64,000 nt of DNA. Origin: Liriodendron chinense (lineage: Eukaryota; Streptophyta; Magnoliopsida; Magnoliales; Magnoliaceae). The notes below the pieces were generated by a model. The model saw nothing but the letters and a program-made list of their open reading frames with translations, did no database searches and was not told the DNA's origin. Shown one piece after another: positions 9,819-21,697 of this stretch; the stretch's first letter is position 1, and each line of letters starts with the position of its first letter. The stretch spans positions 4,527,001-4,591,000 of the forward strand of contig ML058408.1 of NCBI GenBank assembly GCA_003013855.2. Reading direction: 5' to 3'. Made by a program: the position numbers and the translations under genes.

Positions 9819-11342
9819 TGTTCGCTTCCCCAAGTGTAGGGTTGCAATATAGTAATAAACTTGGTAAGACCGAGGTCGATCCACAGGGACTGATGTAGGA
9901 ATTCACAAACACATCCAATAGTTTCTATTGAGAAGCTAACAACCAGATTTATAGGAGATTGATGTAAGTAACAACTTTGAACTAAATTGAAAGTAAACAA
10001 TTATAAAAAGGCACTAGGGGTTCAAGGATCCACTTGTAGCAATCCTAGATGCTCAATTCGCTGTGGTTTTTCACTTTCTCAACTAGAATAGAAATTAAGA
10101 TCTATCTAGTCAGATGATAGAGCTGTTAAAACCAACAATCTGCGATATGTAAGATCCATGCATATGATTCACTCAATGCAAGCTAGGATGAGCATGCTCA
10201 ATTGCATAGGTCAGTCCCAATTCCAATAGACTAAGTTCTTAATCATAACCATCACTAAGGCCTGTCACAAGACAAAGCTAGATCATGATTTGAATTTGAT
10301 TCAAATCACATACACAGTCCACCATACAACAAAAATCCAGAAAAGTAGAACTTTGGTAGGAAGCTCCCACACGAAGATCATAGTACTAGAGCGTACTCCA
10401 ATTCCTCGGATCATATAGGTCTAGACTAACATACAACAATTAAGAACTCAAGTAATTCTTCTAAACATCCATGAGTCATCATAAGACTAAGAAAAATTAC
10501 TTAGAACTTGAATTAAACTTCAAACCATTGTTCATAAACATGAAATCCAATCTTAAAACCAACTTTAAACGAATTGAAACATCTTAGATTCACTACAAGC
10601 TTCACCTCTTAGCCCTAGCTAAGAGGTTTAGCAGTTCATGATCCAAGGAAACATGAAACAACTAAGAAAAACATAAAAATAGCAAACAAACTAGAGGGAT
10701 TTGTGGAACTCCGAAATCCACTTCCGCCGCCTCCCACCTTGCTCAAACTCTTCTAAGATACCCTAAGAACGATCCCTAGGTGTCCTTTTATAGTAGGGAG
10801 GCTCCGCAGCATCAGAATCTTCCAGAAATTGAGTAAGCTTACGCAGTGCGCAGAGAAAATCGGGACTTGTAGAACACGCCTCATTACGCAGACGACCGGT
10901 CGCATGACCGGTCTCAAAAGTGAAAAATCTGTCCAGAAAATAAATTCAAGGACCGGTCGCACGACCGGTCGCAACAGTGGACGACCGGTCGCACGACCAG
11001 TCTTAGACAGTCCAGTGAGTTGTGGCCTCTGGGCCCCTCTGTTGCGTGATTGGACTGGTCGGACGACCGGTCCTGGGCCTTGGACGATCGGTCGGACGAC
11101 CGGTCTTGGGTGTCTTTTCTTCCTTCTTTTCTTCTTTTCTTTGCTTCTTTCTTCCACCCTTTCACACTTGCTCCTTTGATCTTCTTTGCTTCTAAATGGC
11201 ATCTTTAAGTCTTCAATTGATGCTTCCTTTCTCTCATCCCTACAATCACAAATCCATGAATTAGATTAGTCTATAACTCATGAAAACCTTACATAATGAG
11301 TGATGAGTTAGGGTTAGAATATGCACAATTAAGAGCTCAACA
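9819..11342 (-). repeat. 3' LTR of element B
   Basis: 1524 bp, colinear with the LTR at 15877-17423 except for an extra stretch of about 25 bp in the latter. It contains the complement of TATAAAAG at 10785-10792. The palindrome array lies at 10894-11104, with GACCGGTC pairs 12 bp apart (for example 10894/10906). Arg- and Pro-rich open frames over the array (10753-11202) are by-products of the GC-rich repeats. Confidence 0.92.
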
Positions 11343-11354
11343 CACCCCCCAACC
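11343..11354 (-). promoter_or_regulatory. Polypurine tract of element B
   Basis: The complement reads GGTTGGGGGGTG and directly abuts the LTR start. An identical second tract lies at 12251-12262, as in element A. Confidence 0.8.
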
Positions 11355-12456
11355 AGCATTTTGCTAGTCCCGAGCAAAACATGCGTGAAACCAATTTCAT
11401 TCTCCAAACCCAACTCTCCTTTAGAAACCATTCTTCTACACATCCCAAGCTACACAAGTGTAAGAGTTAGAGAAATTAGGTGATAGAGGTTGAAACCGTA
11501 AACTCTCAAAACATAATAAGTATCCATATGAAATTCCCACTGATTGGTTGATAAATAGAAGAACTTGAACAAATCCAACCTAGTGTGCATAGTGACAATT
11601 CATCTCATGAGTTTCTAGGATTATCTTCTTCATAGGTTAACTAAACTATAGATTTCAAGGTATATAGAACAACATCAATCCAATGACAGGAATTTGCCTT
11701 ACTGTCCTTCCGACGACTTTCACACTATGTCCCATTTTCGGCTTTGGTCAGGGGTAGACCATCCCCCGGTTGGTAGTAGGTAGCCCTAATCGGAAATTTC
11801 CATCGTTCCCAATTTCATCCTTCCTTTTTCTTTTTCTTTTAAATTAGATAGGATTTTTAAAAATCCATATCTTTCGTTATTTTCCCATGGACAGGGATGG
11901 ACAAAGTACCCCGGCTTGGTTTCTCACACCTTAAATCAAAGTCTAGCTAATCCACAAATCGCATAATCCTTTTAACTCCTAAAAATCGTGTAATGTGAAC
12001 TAGGTGTAAAAGTGTTCAAATTTTCTATCAATCACATAAATAGGGGAATTCACATATAAACCATTATGTTGAGAGAAGTTTAAGACTTACAACATCATAC
12101 ACTTCGTATCTCCTCTTCTTATACTCATATCATCTCGAATGCATAGCAGTAAGGTTTTCTAAAAGAGGTTTGAAATTTAGAGAAAGTGAAGATTTTCTAC
12201 ATAATTGCTCGAGATGTTACAAAAACACTGGATTCATTCTAATGATCCTACACCCCCCAACCAAATCTTACATTGTCCTCAATGTATAAGATGTGCAATG
12301 AGCAAAACATGAGAGCAATTCTAAAATAAAAGGGAGTGAGGAGTGATAGTACCTAAGAGAGTGAAAAGTGGAATTCTTCCTCCTTTTAACAAACCTAAGC
12401 AAAAGTAAACAAAAGCAACAAAATCCTAATCCTAACTATTCTATACCTCCATCAGA
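11355..12456 (-). other. 3' non-coding region of element B
   Basis: Homologous to 7138-8258 of element A, with the duplicated tract at 12251-12262. I see no open frame that is conserved between the two copies. Confidence 0.65.
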
Positions 12457-13773
12457 CTAGGAGATCAATTCCAACTCGTCCAAAAGCATAAAGTTAAGCA
12501 GAATCATTAGATGGATCAAAAGGTTTTGCAATAACGTCATCCAATATCCTGCATTACAGTATACATGTGTGTGAGTGATCCAGATAAGCCACTGAAAATT
12601 CCAAAAAAGAATTGCAGTGGGTTCATTAATGTTTTCACCACATGTATAAGAGGAGACAGTATCATATTTGTCAGAAAAAATATGTCTCCATTCAGATTTT
12701 CCTGGGCATTGATTTTGCAAGTATGGATCATCCCAGGGTTGGTAAAGGTCGGTATGCATGATCCATAGAGGTGTGGAAATATGAATTGATTTCTCAGTAC
12801 GATAAAGTGTTGTTTCCACATCCTTCTCTTGGCTAACGTTATATGCTGATACCGACTCGAAAGGTGCGACTATATCTCCTATCACATCAACATTCTTATC
12901 AAGAGAATAGGCCACATCTTTTTCTAAGTGCTTAGAGTAAAGAGTTGAGAGGGACACATCTTCCACAATAGAATTGATCATGTTTATTTCGTGGACCTCT
13001 TCATCTTCATCCTCTTGTTGGTTGTCAACATTGAAAGCATTTAACTCAATCGTCATATTACCAAAGGACATTTGTATGACCCCACTTCTACAATTGATGA
13101 TAGCATTCGATGTAGCTAGGAATGGGCGGCCAAGTATGACAGGAATTTGGGGGCCAATATTAACCATGGGTTGTGTGTCCAAGACAATGAAGTCCACCAG
13201 GTAGTAGACCTTGTCAACTTGGACAAGCACGTCTTCAATCACCCCTCTCGGAATACGAATCGATCGGTCAGCGAGTTGTAATGTGGTTTTGGTGGGTTTT
13301 AATTCACCTAAACCCAATTGTTCATACACCGAAAAGGGTATTAAGTTCACACTTGCTCCTAGATCAAATAAAGCATGCTTCACCCGGTAGTCTCCAATTA
13401 TGCATGATATTGTCGGACTACCAGGATCTTTGTATTTCGTGGGCATCCCGTGATTTATAATGGCGCTTACATTTTCTGTCAAAAATGCCTTCTTTTGCAC
13501 ATGTATTTTTCTTTTTATCGTACAAAGATTCTTAAAAAACTTAGCATATGACGGTATTTGTTTAATGGCATCCAACAATGGGATGTTGATCTTCACCTGC
13601 TTGAAAACCTCTAAAATTTCTAGGTTTTTGTCTAAAGGTTTGGGTGAAATCAGCCTTTAGGGAAACGGGGCAACCGGCTTGTATTGTCTTTCCGGTTCTT
13701 TCTCTTGTGGAGTGTTGTTCGGCCTATCATCCTCTTTGGAAATTTTCGGCTTATCAATTATTTTTCCACTTCA
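12457..13773 (-). pseudogene. Protease domain and chimeric tail of element B
   Basis: Reading on the minus strand, 13596-12457 is open for 379 codons. It starts in the gag-PR linker (INIPLLDAIKQIPSYAKF) and contains the retropepsin block FDLGASVNLIPFSVYEQLG and PVILGRPFLATSNAIINC. From about 12850 the match to element A stops. The last 130 or so codons (SVSAYNVSQEKDVETT ... LDELELIS) resemble nothing I can name, and RT, RNase H and integrase are missing. Upstream, 13773-13597 is the linker homologous to 652-840 of A, interrupted by two stops (at about 13771-13773 and 13657-13659). A protease without RT is compatible with an element that borrows enzymes from autonomous relatives. Confidence 0.8.
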
Positions 13774-15313
13774 CTACGTGGTGATAGCTTGAACATGCTC
13801 CATATGTTGGGAGGATGAGTTTGCGTCCTGTATCTCAAATTGGGTCCTTGGGTTAGGAAGATGTTGGGCAGGAAGTGTGCCTTTCTCCCTAACATTGAGG
13901 TGAGATTCAACCCTAGCCATTGACGTTTTCAAGACATTGATGGCTTGAGTTGTATTTTGATTAAATTTCAATTGCTCTTGCATGAACCCATCTATTTTTA
14001 GAGAATTATTCTTGTTATACTCAGCTTGAACCAATACAAATGCACCCAACATCTCCTTTAGCGTAGCTTTCGGAGTAATAACTAGAGATGGACCTAGTAT
14101 AGGTTGAGCTTGAGGGATGTTTGCATTCACAATGGGTCCATTCCTCCAACTAAAGTTGGGATGGTTCTTCCAATTAGCATTAAACGTGTTTGAGTTTGGA
14201 GCACCAAATTGCCGTTGATAACTGTTTATGGCATTTAATTGTTCTTGTAAGATGTCCTGAACCGCTGAAATTGTGGGACAATCTTGTGTTGCATGTTGAT
14301 TTTCGGCACAAATTCCACAAACAGTTTCAACGTCATTGGAGTTAATCGTCTCTCTTTTCCTTAATTCCATGGCCTCAACTTTTCTTATGAGGCTAGCCAC
14401 CCGTGCACTTATGCTATCTTCTTCTGATAAGACATAAATTCCTCCTTTTTCTTTTTGTTGGCCAGTCTTGGAATTTGCTGGTTTAGATGTATCCCAAGAC
14501 TGTGCATTCTCAGCTACTTCCTCCAAATAGTCCCATGCTTCATCGGCTTCCTTGTTCATGAACTCCCCATTACACATCATCTCTACAAATTGGTGCATGG
14601 GTGAAGTCAGTCCGTCATAAAAAAAAGCTTATAACCCGCCAAATTTCATAGCCATGATGTGGGCATGCATTTAACAAGTCCTTAAACCTCTCCCAACATT
14701 GGAAAAAGGTCTCATCAACTTTTTGGGCAAAGTTCATGATAAGGCGCCTCAACATGTTCGTTTTGTGAGTAGGGAAGAATTTTTTAATGAATTCCCTATG
14801 CATATAAGTCCATGCACCAATTGATATTGGCCTTAATGCATGAAGCCAACCTTTAGCTTTATCTTTAAGGGTAAAAGGAAATAATTTAAGTCTTTTCACA
14901 TCATTAGTAACGTTTGCAAAGTGCATAGTGGTTATTACCTCATCAAACTCCTTAAGGTGTTGATAGGCACTTTCACTGTCTAATCCATGGAATTTTGGGA
15001 GGAGTTGGATCACTCCCAGTTTCAAATTGACATTCCCTGCATTTTGTGGAAAGATTATGCATGAGGCAGTGCTCACTCTTGCTGGTTGCAAGTAATTACG
15101 TAATGTTCTTGGTCGGGGAACATTCTCTCCCGTTTCGGTTTGGTTTTGGCCCAGATTTGGATTGGCAATCGGATTAAGTTGATTTACAGCCATATTTTCA
15201 GACAAAATTGGAGAAGTTAGATGTCTCCTAGCACGTGGTTCTCTGTCTATTCCTTCTACTATTCCCCCTTCACTTATGAGTCGATTATTGGAATCCCGAG
15301 CCCAATGTGGCAT
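13774..15313 (-). pseudogene. gag of element B, nearly intact but frame-shifted once
   Basis: Two open pieces abut: 15313-14615 (232 codons, from Met) and 14598-13774 (274 codons). The first has the Gag core (LLPKFHGLDSESAYQHLKEF, LKLFPFTLKDKAKGWLHALR, EFIKKFFPTHKTNMLRRLI, ETFFQCWERFKDLLNACPHHGYE). The second contains MHQFVEMMCNGEF, a coiled region, and a zinc-knuckle-like CGICAENQHATQDCPT (C-X2-C-X4-H-X4-C). The break lies at a run of eight A's on the + strand (14619-14626), where one base too many shifts the frame. About 510 residues in total suits an Athila-type Gag. Starting at 15313 fits the 5' leader length. Confidence 0.88.
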
Positions 15314-15852
15314 GCAAAATCCTAAAAGACTGAAATAAAAAGGAAAAAGAATTCTTCCTTCCTTTCTTTACTCTTCTCTAAGACTGAAGCACATGGTGTC
15401 TTGCAATGGCTAGGCCAAAAGAAAAGATAGAGACCGATTTCTCCTGGTTAATAGGGGTTCAGAGAACTCCCCACCCACTCTTTGAATCTTTTGAGAAAAG
15501 GGCAGAAAAAGAAGAAAGAGGTGTAGAGGTGAGAAGAGAAATCTCTGAGCACAAGGTGATCCAAGACGGCAGAGCCGACCAATAGGAATCCAGGTGGCAC
15601 AAGGCCTACCTATCAGAGATCCAAAAGGAGTCTCCACCCACTCTACAAGAGATGAATATGAATAGAAGAAGAAGAAGAGTAAGGTTTAGAAGGATAGAAC
15701 CTGATTTAGCACTTGAGGTCCTTATGTCTTCTTCAGCTTACTAGAAATCCCTAAAAAAGAAAACAAATCAAACAAAACAAACTAAGTTAGTACTATTCCT
15801 AAAAATCCTAAATAGACACTATTTTCAGAAATTTTGTGAAAAACCGTCAAAG
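15314..15852 (-). other. 5' leader of element B
   Basis: About 540 bp between the primer-binding site and the gag start, with no conserved open frame. It should carry packaging and dimerisation signals, none of which I can recognise by eye. Confidence 0.6.
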
Positions 15853-15870
15853 TCCCCGGCAACGGTGCCA
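15853..15870 (-). promoter_or_regulatory. Primer-binding site of element B (tRNA-Asp type)
   Basis: The minus strand reads TGGCACCGTTGCCGGGGA six bases after the LTR end. It matches the 3' end of plant tRNA-Asp(GUC) at all but one position, by my knowledge of that tRNA. This is the standard primer of Athila-type elements and fixes the 5' LTR as the copy at 15877-17423. Confidence 0.85.
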
Positions 15871-15876
15871 AAAACT

Positions 15877-17423
15877 TGTTCGCTTCCCCAAGTGTAGGGT
15901 TGCGATGTAGTAATAAACTCGGTAAGACCGAGGTCGATCCACAGGGACTTATGTAGGAATTCACAAACACATCCAAGTTTTTATTGAGAAGCTAACAACC
16001 GGATTTGTAGGAGATTGATGTAAGTAACAACTTTGAACTAAATTGAAAGTAAACAATTATAAAAAGGCACTAGGGGTTCAAGGATCCACTTGTAGCAATC
16101 CTAGATGCTCAATTCGCTATGGTTTTTCACTTTCTCAACTAGAATCGAAATTAAGATCTATCTAGTCAGATGATAGAGTTCTTAAAACCAACAATCTGCC
16201 ATATGTAAGATCCATGCATATGATTCACTGAATGCAAGCTAGGATGAGCATGCTCAATTGCATAGGTCAGTCCCAATTCCAATAGACTAAGTTCTTAATC
16301 ATAACCATCACTAAGGCCTGTCACAAGACAAAGCTAGATCATGATTTGAACTTAATTCAAATCACATACACAGTCCACCATACAACAAAAATCCAGAAAA
16401 GTAGAACTTTGGTAGGAAGCTCCCACATGAAGATCATAGTACTAGAGCGTACTCCAATTCCTCAGATCATATAGGTCTAGACTAACATACAACAATTAAG
16501 AACTCAAGCAATTCTTCCAAATATCCATGAGTCATCATAAGACTAAGAAAAATTACTTAGAACTTGAATTAAACTTCAAACCATTGTTCATAAACATGAA
16601 ATCTAATCTTAAAACCAACTTTAAACGAATTAAAACATCTTAGATTCACTACAAGCTTCACCTCTTAGCCCTAGCTATGAGGTTTAGCCGTTCATGATCC
16701 AAAGAAACATGAAATAACTAAGAAAAACATAAAAACAGTAAACAAACTAAAGGGATTTGTGGAACTCCGAAATCCACTTCCGCCGCCTCCCACCTTGCTC
16801 AAACTCTTCTAAGATACCCTAGGAACGATCCCTAGGTGTCCTTTTATAGTAGGGAGGCTCCGCAGCATCAGAATCTTCCAGAAATTGCGTAAGCTTACGC
16901 AGTGCACAGAGAAAATCGGGACTTGTAGAACACGCCTCATTACGCAGACGACCGGTCGCACGACCGGTCTCAAAAGTGAAAAATCTGTCCAGAGAGTTTT
17001 GGGATTTTTTCACCCAGAAAATAAATTCAAGGACCGGTCGCACGACCGGTCGCAGCAGTGGACGACCGGTCGCATGACCAGTCTTAGACAGTCCAGTGAG
17101 TTGTGGCCTCTGGGCCCCTCTGTTGAGTGATTGGACCAGTCGGACGACCGGTCCTGGGCCTTAGACGACCGGTCGGACGACCGGCCTTGGGTGTCTTTTC
17201 TTCCTTCTTTTCTTCTTTTCTTTGCTTCTTTCTTCCACCCTTTCACACTTGCTCCTTTGATCTTCTTTGCTTCTAAATGGCATCTTTAAGTCTTCAATTG
17301 ATGCTTCCTTTCTCTCATCCTTACAATCACAAATCCATGCATTAGATTAGTCTATAACTCATGAAAACCTTACATAATGAGTGATGAATTGGGGTTAGAA
17401 TATGCACAATTAAGAGCTTAACA
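15877..17423 (-). repeat. 5' LTR of element B
   Basis: 1547 bp, TG...CA, nearly identical to 9819-11342. The palindrome array is at 16948-17186, with the TATA box complement at 16841-16848. An additional stretch of about 25 bp (gagagttttgggattttttcaccc, 16991-17015) splits the array. Confidence 0.92.
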
Positions 17424-17452
17424 ACACGCACCCAAAATCTTGGGTCCTTACA

Positions 17453-17468
17453 TTCTATCCTCCTTAAA
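17453..17468 (-). promoter_or_regulatory. Polypurine tract of element C
   Basis: The minus strand reads TTAAGGAGGATAGAA directly before TGTAAGGACCC, the LTR start. It is preceded by a 'cacgaggacaagattc' block characteristic of this lineage. Confidence 0.75.
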
Positions 17469-18380
17469 GAATCTTGTCCTCGTGATTAGAGTACATATGT
17501 ATCAATCTTCAGTCATCATAAGCCACAAGGGAGAATCAAACAAAATTTACTTTAGTATTCAGTGTACCGGATCATCCTTCAGTCCACAACAAATTAAATC
17601 TATGCTTCAATAGAATTTCAATTAATTCCATCTTATCCTCCTCCCTCCATTTTTCGTATAATCATTGTTCTGAAGGAAATTTCACTATCGAATGGCCAAA
17701 CAGGCTATCATTCTAAGATTTATTTCTTCCAAACCATACATCCAATCGATCTGAAATTTTGAAACATATGTTATTGACTTCAAGTTGTACCATCAAAAAA
17801 AAATTCAGCTTAAAATTTCTAGTAATCCTTAGGTTTTCTCCCTGATAAAGATAGTAGTATGTTGCTGACCAGCAGCAAATTTCACGTTTCTCAGTCCATT
17901 GTCAGAATATCTAGAATTTTTCTACAATTTCGTTTCTTCTGAAATTTTGCAGGGAAATCAATGAGTATGTTACTGACCTTAAGAAAAATTTTAAAAGATT
18001 TTAGACTCGTATTATGTCATGTGTGATCATAGTTATAAATCTGGTCCATAATTTCAGCCTTACCGAGGAAAATTAAGGAAAAGTTAAAGAATATCGATTT
18101 TTGGTCAATCCACTTGCTGTGATTTCGTGTGAATGTCTTTATAACCCTAGGAAAGATCACAAAGGTTAAAATTTTAATTTTCATGACTTTTGATTTAGCA
18201 AAAGGTTCACTTAGTTGGGAATTCACTTCTCACGGTACGTAGGTACATGTGTCTAAGTTCAACAGCTATCCTAGAAGTTTTGGGAGTCTATGTTTAGAGT
18301 CTCTATGTTCATGAAGCTATCCTAGATCCTAAAATTTAGGTGGACTTTTGGCCCAAGGCACAGTTTATTTCATTCCTATA
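17469..18380 (-). other. Internal region of element C without coding capacity
   Basis: AT-rich. I found no conserved motif of a retroelement protein in any frame. Confidence 0.65.
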
Positions 18381-18391
18381 CTCTGATACCA
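18381..18391 (-). promoter_or_regulatory. Primer-binding site of element C (initiator tRNA-Met type)
   Basis: The minus strand reads TGGTATCAGAG two bases after the LTR end (CGTTACA). It is the standard match to the 3' end of plant initiator tRNA-Met used by chromoviruses. Confidence 0.85.
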
Positions 18392-18393
18392 AC

Positions 18394-19676
18394 TGTAACG
18401 CCCCAAAAATTTGACACTCGAGTATATAAACTCAAATTCCGAAATCAAGGATGTTATGTAAATAACGAATGAATACATCACAATCTCAAGTGATATTTTT
18501 CTTTTTTTTCATTCACATGGTACCAAATATATAGAATCAAACTAAACCAAACTTTGAAAATTAAACCACTAATCAATGAGTTCACTAAGTTGTTCCAACT
18601 GTCCAAACTCATGGTCATCTAATGGACCTTATTACATCAATACTTTCAAACTAAAATCAAAATAAATCAATTCTAAAAACTCTTCTAGAGTATTTCCTCA
18701 TCTGGAATCGTTTCCTCGAAGTCTTTTAAATCATCACCTGTTACTACGGTTAATCGCATAACACTGCATCAGTTATAAAAGTCGGTGAGTATTCTCATAT
18801 AGTTTAGCACATGTAATTCGATATAGAAATCACTTGACCATTAAATTACAAATCATTACAAATCTAATGGTGATTTCATCAAACTAAAATCTCTTAAACA
18901 TGCACGTGATGCATGGTATGCAAGTATGTCTCAACAATCTTAGTACGGTTATCAGTAGAACATCCAGGGCCAGGTTTATAGTCGGGCCTACACCGTTTCA
19001 CAAAATCCATCATGGGTGTAGAGTTCGTCTCTTGTACACACCAGGAAACTCACCCAACCTGCCAAAATCATATGATATCCACCGGGTACATTAGTATGAT
19101 ATCTTGCACACACCAGGGAGCTCAACCAACCCGTCCACAATCAATGAACTATCAGAAGGGTATATTGCACACATAGGGTGCTCAACTGGGACTGTGGCAC
19201 ACACTTGGGCGCTCACCCAAACAATCATCAATGGGTCTATTGCACACACCAGGGCGCTCACCCTACGGTAATAACTGGAGCTCTCAAATCGTGTTATGCA
19301 TGAATCAAATCAATATTTCAAACTTTTTTCAGGATAATTCAAAATAGGCTCACACATGTACAACCTTAACCTGTATCAATTCATATGAAACATAATTTGT
19401 AAACAAATAGAAATTTTCATATAATATTGATATAGATCATAAATCATACCAATACAAAACTAAATTGAACTTCTAAAATGAGAAATTTAAAATATAAATA
19501 AAGAAAATTCAAAGCTAGAACTACAGGTGAAAATATATGAGATATAACTTACCGGTCTTTTCTTCTTCTTTTTCTTTCTTCTTCTTTCTTTCCTTCTTCT
19601 TCTTCTCTTATTTTTCTTTCTCCTTTCTCTAGAGTTGATCTTGGGATCCGGCGGCAGCGGTAACAACTCTACATAT

Positions 19677-19749
<73 letters not shown>

Positions 19750-20882
19750 ATGGCCCTGCCTAAGGGATAGTTTTTATAGAGAAGAGTCAATATGGGGATC
19801 AAGCTAAGAAACCCGGTTTTGGTAGCTTGCGTCTCAGGCAAGGACGGGAATTTCGGTTAGAAAAGGTTGCGAATGTTTTGTATAGTTTCCAGTTGGGGTC
19901 GAAACTCCATCTGAAAGGGAATGGACGGTCTGGATTGACGTTATATAGTAAGGAAATCGGATGTTTGGATAGTGACGTTCACGGCGGATTTCACGAACTC
20001 ATATTCGAGTCGAACGAGGAAACTTCTTTTCAAGAATTATCGGACAATAAGGACCGTTGGAGACCTAGTGGGGTCAACATGAAGGTCCGGAAGCAGTCTG
20101 GTCCATCCATGCACGTCAGATCCACCGATCTTGGGATCTTTGTTATTGGACGGTAAATTGAAGAGGAACGGGTGTCTGGAGGATGAAGAAGATATTCGAA
20201 AGGAATATTGTTGTGGGGGAAAGAAAATGGATGGACTGGTTTGGATTAACAAAATGGGGCCCACTGACGGGTGACATGGGAGGCCTAGACGGACAGCGCT
20301 GCACGCTGTTGCAGCAGCGGACGAGGAAGAAGAGGTTTTCTCTCTCCTCACTGGTCTACACGGTCAAACGCGAGTTTGACCGTGCACTACGTGTACGCCA
20401 ACGTGTGTGGGTCCCACCATGACGTATGTGCAACATCTAATCCATTCATCAGGTAGGCCACATAAATTTAGGGCATGACACCAAAAATGAGGCAGATCCG
20501 AGGTTAGATGGCCCACTTATGGCCAGATTTCTGATTAGGGTATTTGTAGGATGATTGGAAGGCTGAAATTCAACGTATGGCTAAAATGAACCCCTAAACT
20601 ATTATATGAAGTTTTGAATGACACGGATCCTCAGAAACTAGCATACTTAAAATCGTCAATTTAACTAATGGCATTTTCATAATTATTGTAAATGTGCAAG
20701 TTTTGGGAAATCTGACACTTCTACGCAGTTCTAGGGTTCATTTTAAATAACTTTAATATAGGAATCCCACTCCAATTCCTTATGAATTATTTATTATTAA
20801 TTTATCAATATTATAAGTTACGTAAATTATTAAATAACCGATTAAGTTATTATTTTAATTATTCCAAAATCTGGGTCAATAC
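18394..20882 (-). repeat. 5' LTR of element C
   Basis: 2489 bp with ends TGTAACGCCCC ... GGGTCAATACA; the outer end has lost perfect TGTAAT. It aligns along its length with the solo LTR at 2740-5448. A (CT)n of about 33 units lies at 19681-19745. Open frames on either strand (19827-20351) coincide with the LTR and lack similarity to known proteins. Confidence 0.85.
19681..19745. repeat. (CT)n microsatellite in LTR C
   Basis: About 33 uninterrupted CT units at the position equivalent to 4062-4112. Confidence 0.97.
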
Positions 20883-20994
20883 ACCACTTGTGCCCACTCT
20901 CCTACCACATGTGCCTGGACGTTACCCCTTATCTTGGAACGTCTGTTGTGTGGCCCACTTTGGGTGGGTCCCATCTCTCCAGCGTAGTATGCCT
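20883..20994. other. Pre-existing DNA between elements C and D
   Basis: 112 bp with no recognised feature. It ends in TGCCT (20990-20994), the target duplication of element D, and would be contiguous with 38071 onward before D inserted. Confidence 0.6.
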
Positions 20995-21697
20995 TGTTAA
21001 CTTCTGATTCTGGTAACACACTCCTCCAAGCATTCACCCTCCTTCAGGCAAACTCCCCTCTAAACCTAAAAGTCAAAGAAGAAAACTAAGGGTGGCCGGC
21101 ATTTAGCCGTTAGCCCTCCGAAGCTTAAGTCAGATGGGATTCGATAGTAAGATGAAGTATGAGACGTGGGTTTTTAGATTGCATACCTTGGTCATCAGTG
21201 GGGTCACCTATTTATACAGGTCCGAGTAGTCTAGTTTGTTATGTAAGCCATTGAGATCATTGCTGATTTTGAGGGATCAAGTGCTTATTTTGTTAATCCT
21301 CATCCTTAGACAAAGGGATAACATAACCACTTTAGATGTCTAGTTAATTACATCTAATCATGGAGATCCCTCGTGATTTGGGGTTATGAATAAGCCCAAA
21401 ACCGGCCTATAGGGGCTGCTGGTACTATAAGACGAGAGACGTCTCCACCAGAGACCAAGGATCAGGGCAATTCGCGTCTCGAGGGTGTCATCACTCATCC
21501 CCCATTCACATCCTGCGACCAGTGACCAGTCTTGCTCATATATTTAGGAGTGTGTAAGGACACATTTACGCGATATGCAAAGCTGCGACCATAGAGGCTC
21601 GTTGGTCGAATGATTAGGTCGTGACTTTACAGAGTCAAAGGCGCTCGAGGGTCTTTGGTCTTCAAACCCCTTCGACGACCAACTTCATTCTATAACA
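20995..21697 (-). repeat. 3' LTR of element D
   Basis: 703 bp, TG...CA, paired with 37358-38065. The TATA box on the minus strand is TATAAATA (complement at 21209-21216). The adjoining tract at 21698-21711 reads CTTGGGGGCATC on the minus strand and serves as polypurine tract. Confidence 0.92.

Larger units (their letters stand above)
9819..17423 (-). mobile_element. Element B: young, non-autonomous Athila-like LTR retrotransposon with both LTRs
   Basis: The ends are TG...CA: the left end is tgttcgcttcccc and the right end is gagcttaaca. They are flanked by ACATG (9814-9818) and ACACG (17424-17428), a one-mismatch duplication that interrupts the 3' LTR of element C. On the minus strand the order is 5' LTR (17423-15877), primer site matching tRNA-Asp (15870-15853), leader, gag (15313-13774), protease (to about 12850), about 400 bp of unrecognised sequence, 3' non-coding region, polypurine tract (11354-11343) and 3' LTR (11342-9819). 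RT, RNase H and integrase are absent. The two LTRs differ by few substitutions by eye plus one indel of about 25 bp (present at 16991-17015). Confidence 0.92.
17424..20882 (-). mobile_element. Element C: non-autonomous Tekay/Del-like LTR retrotransposon (5' LTR, internal region, stub of 3' LTR)
   Basis: On the minus strand the order is 5' LTR (20882-18394), a primer site for initiator tRNA-Met (complement of ctctgatacca, 18381-18391), 941 bp of internal sequence, a polypurine tract (complement of ctatcctccttaa, about 17456-17468) and the first 29 bp of the 3' LTR (17452-17424). Element B then interrupts it; the LTR continues at 9818. The internal region has no gag, PR, RT or integrase. A tract next to 'cgaggacaagattctttaaggagg' before TGTAA is typical of the 3' end of Del/Tekay chromoviruses. 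Confidence 0.85.

Noticed and set aside
10753..11202. Arg/Pro-rich 149-codon frame on the minus strand, and similar frames at 8392-8646 and 16819-17246
   Set aside because: They coincide with the GACCGGTC arrays and purine-rich part of LTRs; the repeats lack stops by composition, and the frames are not conserved as proteins between LTRs A and B.
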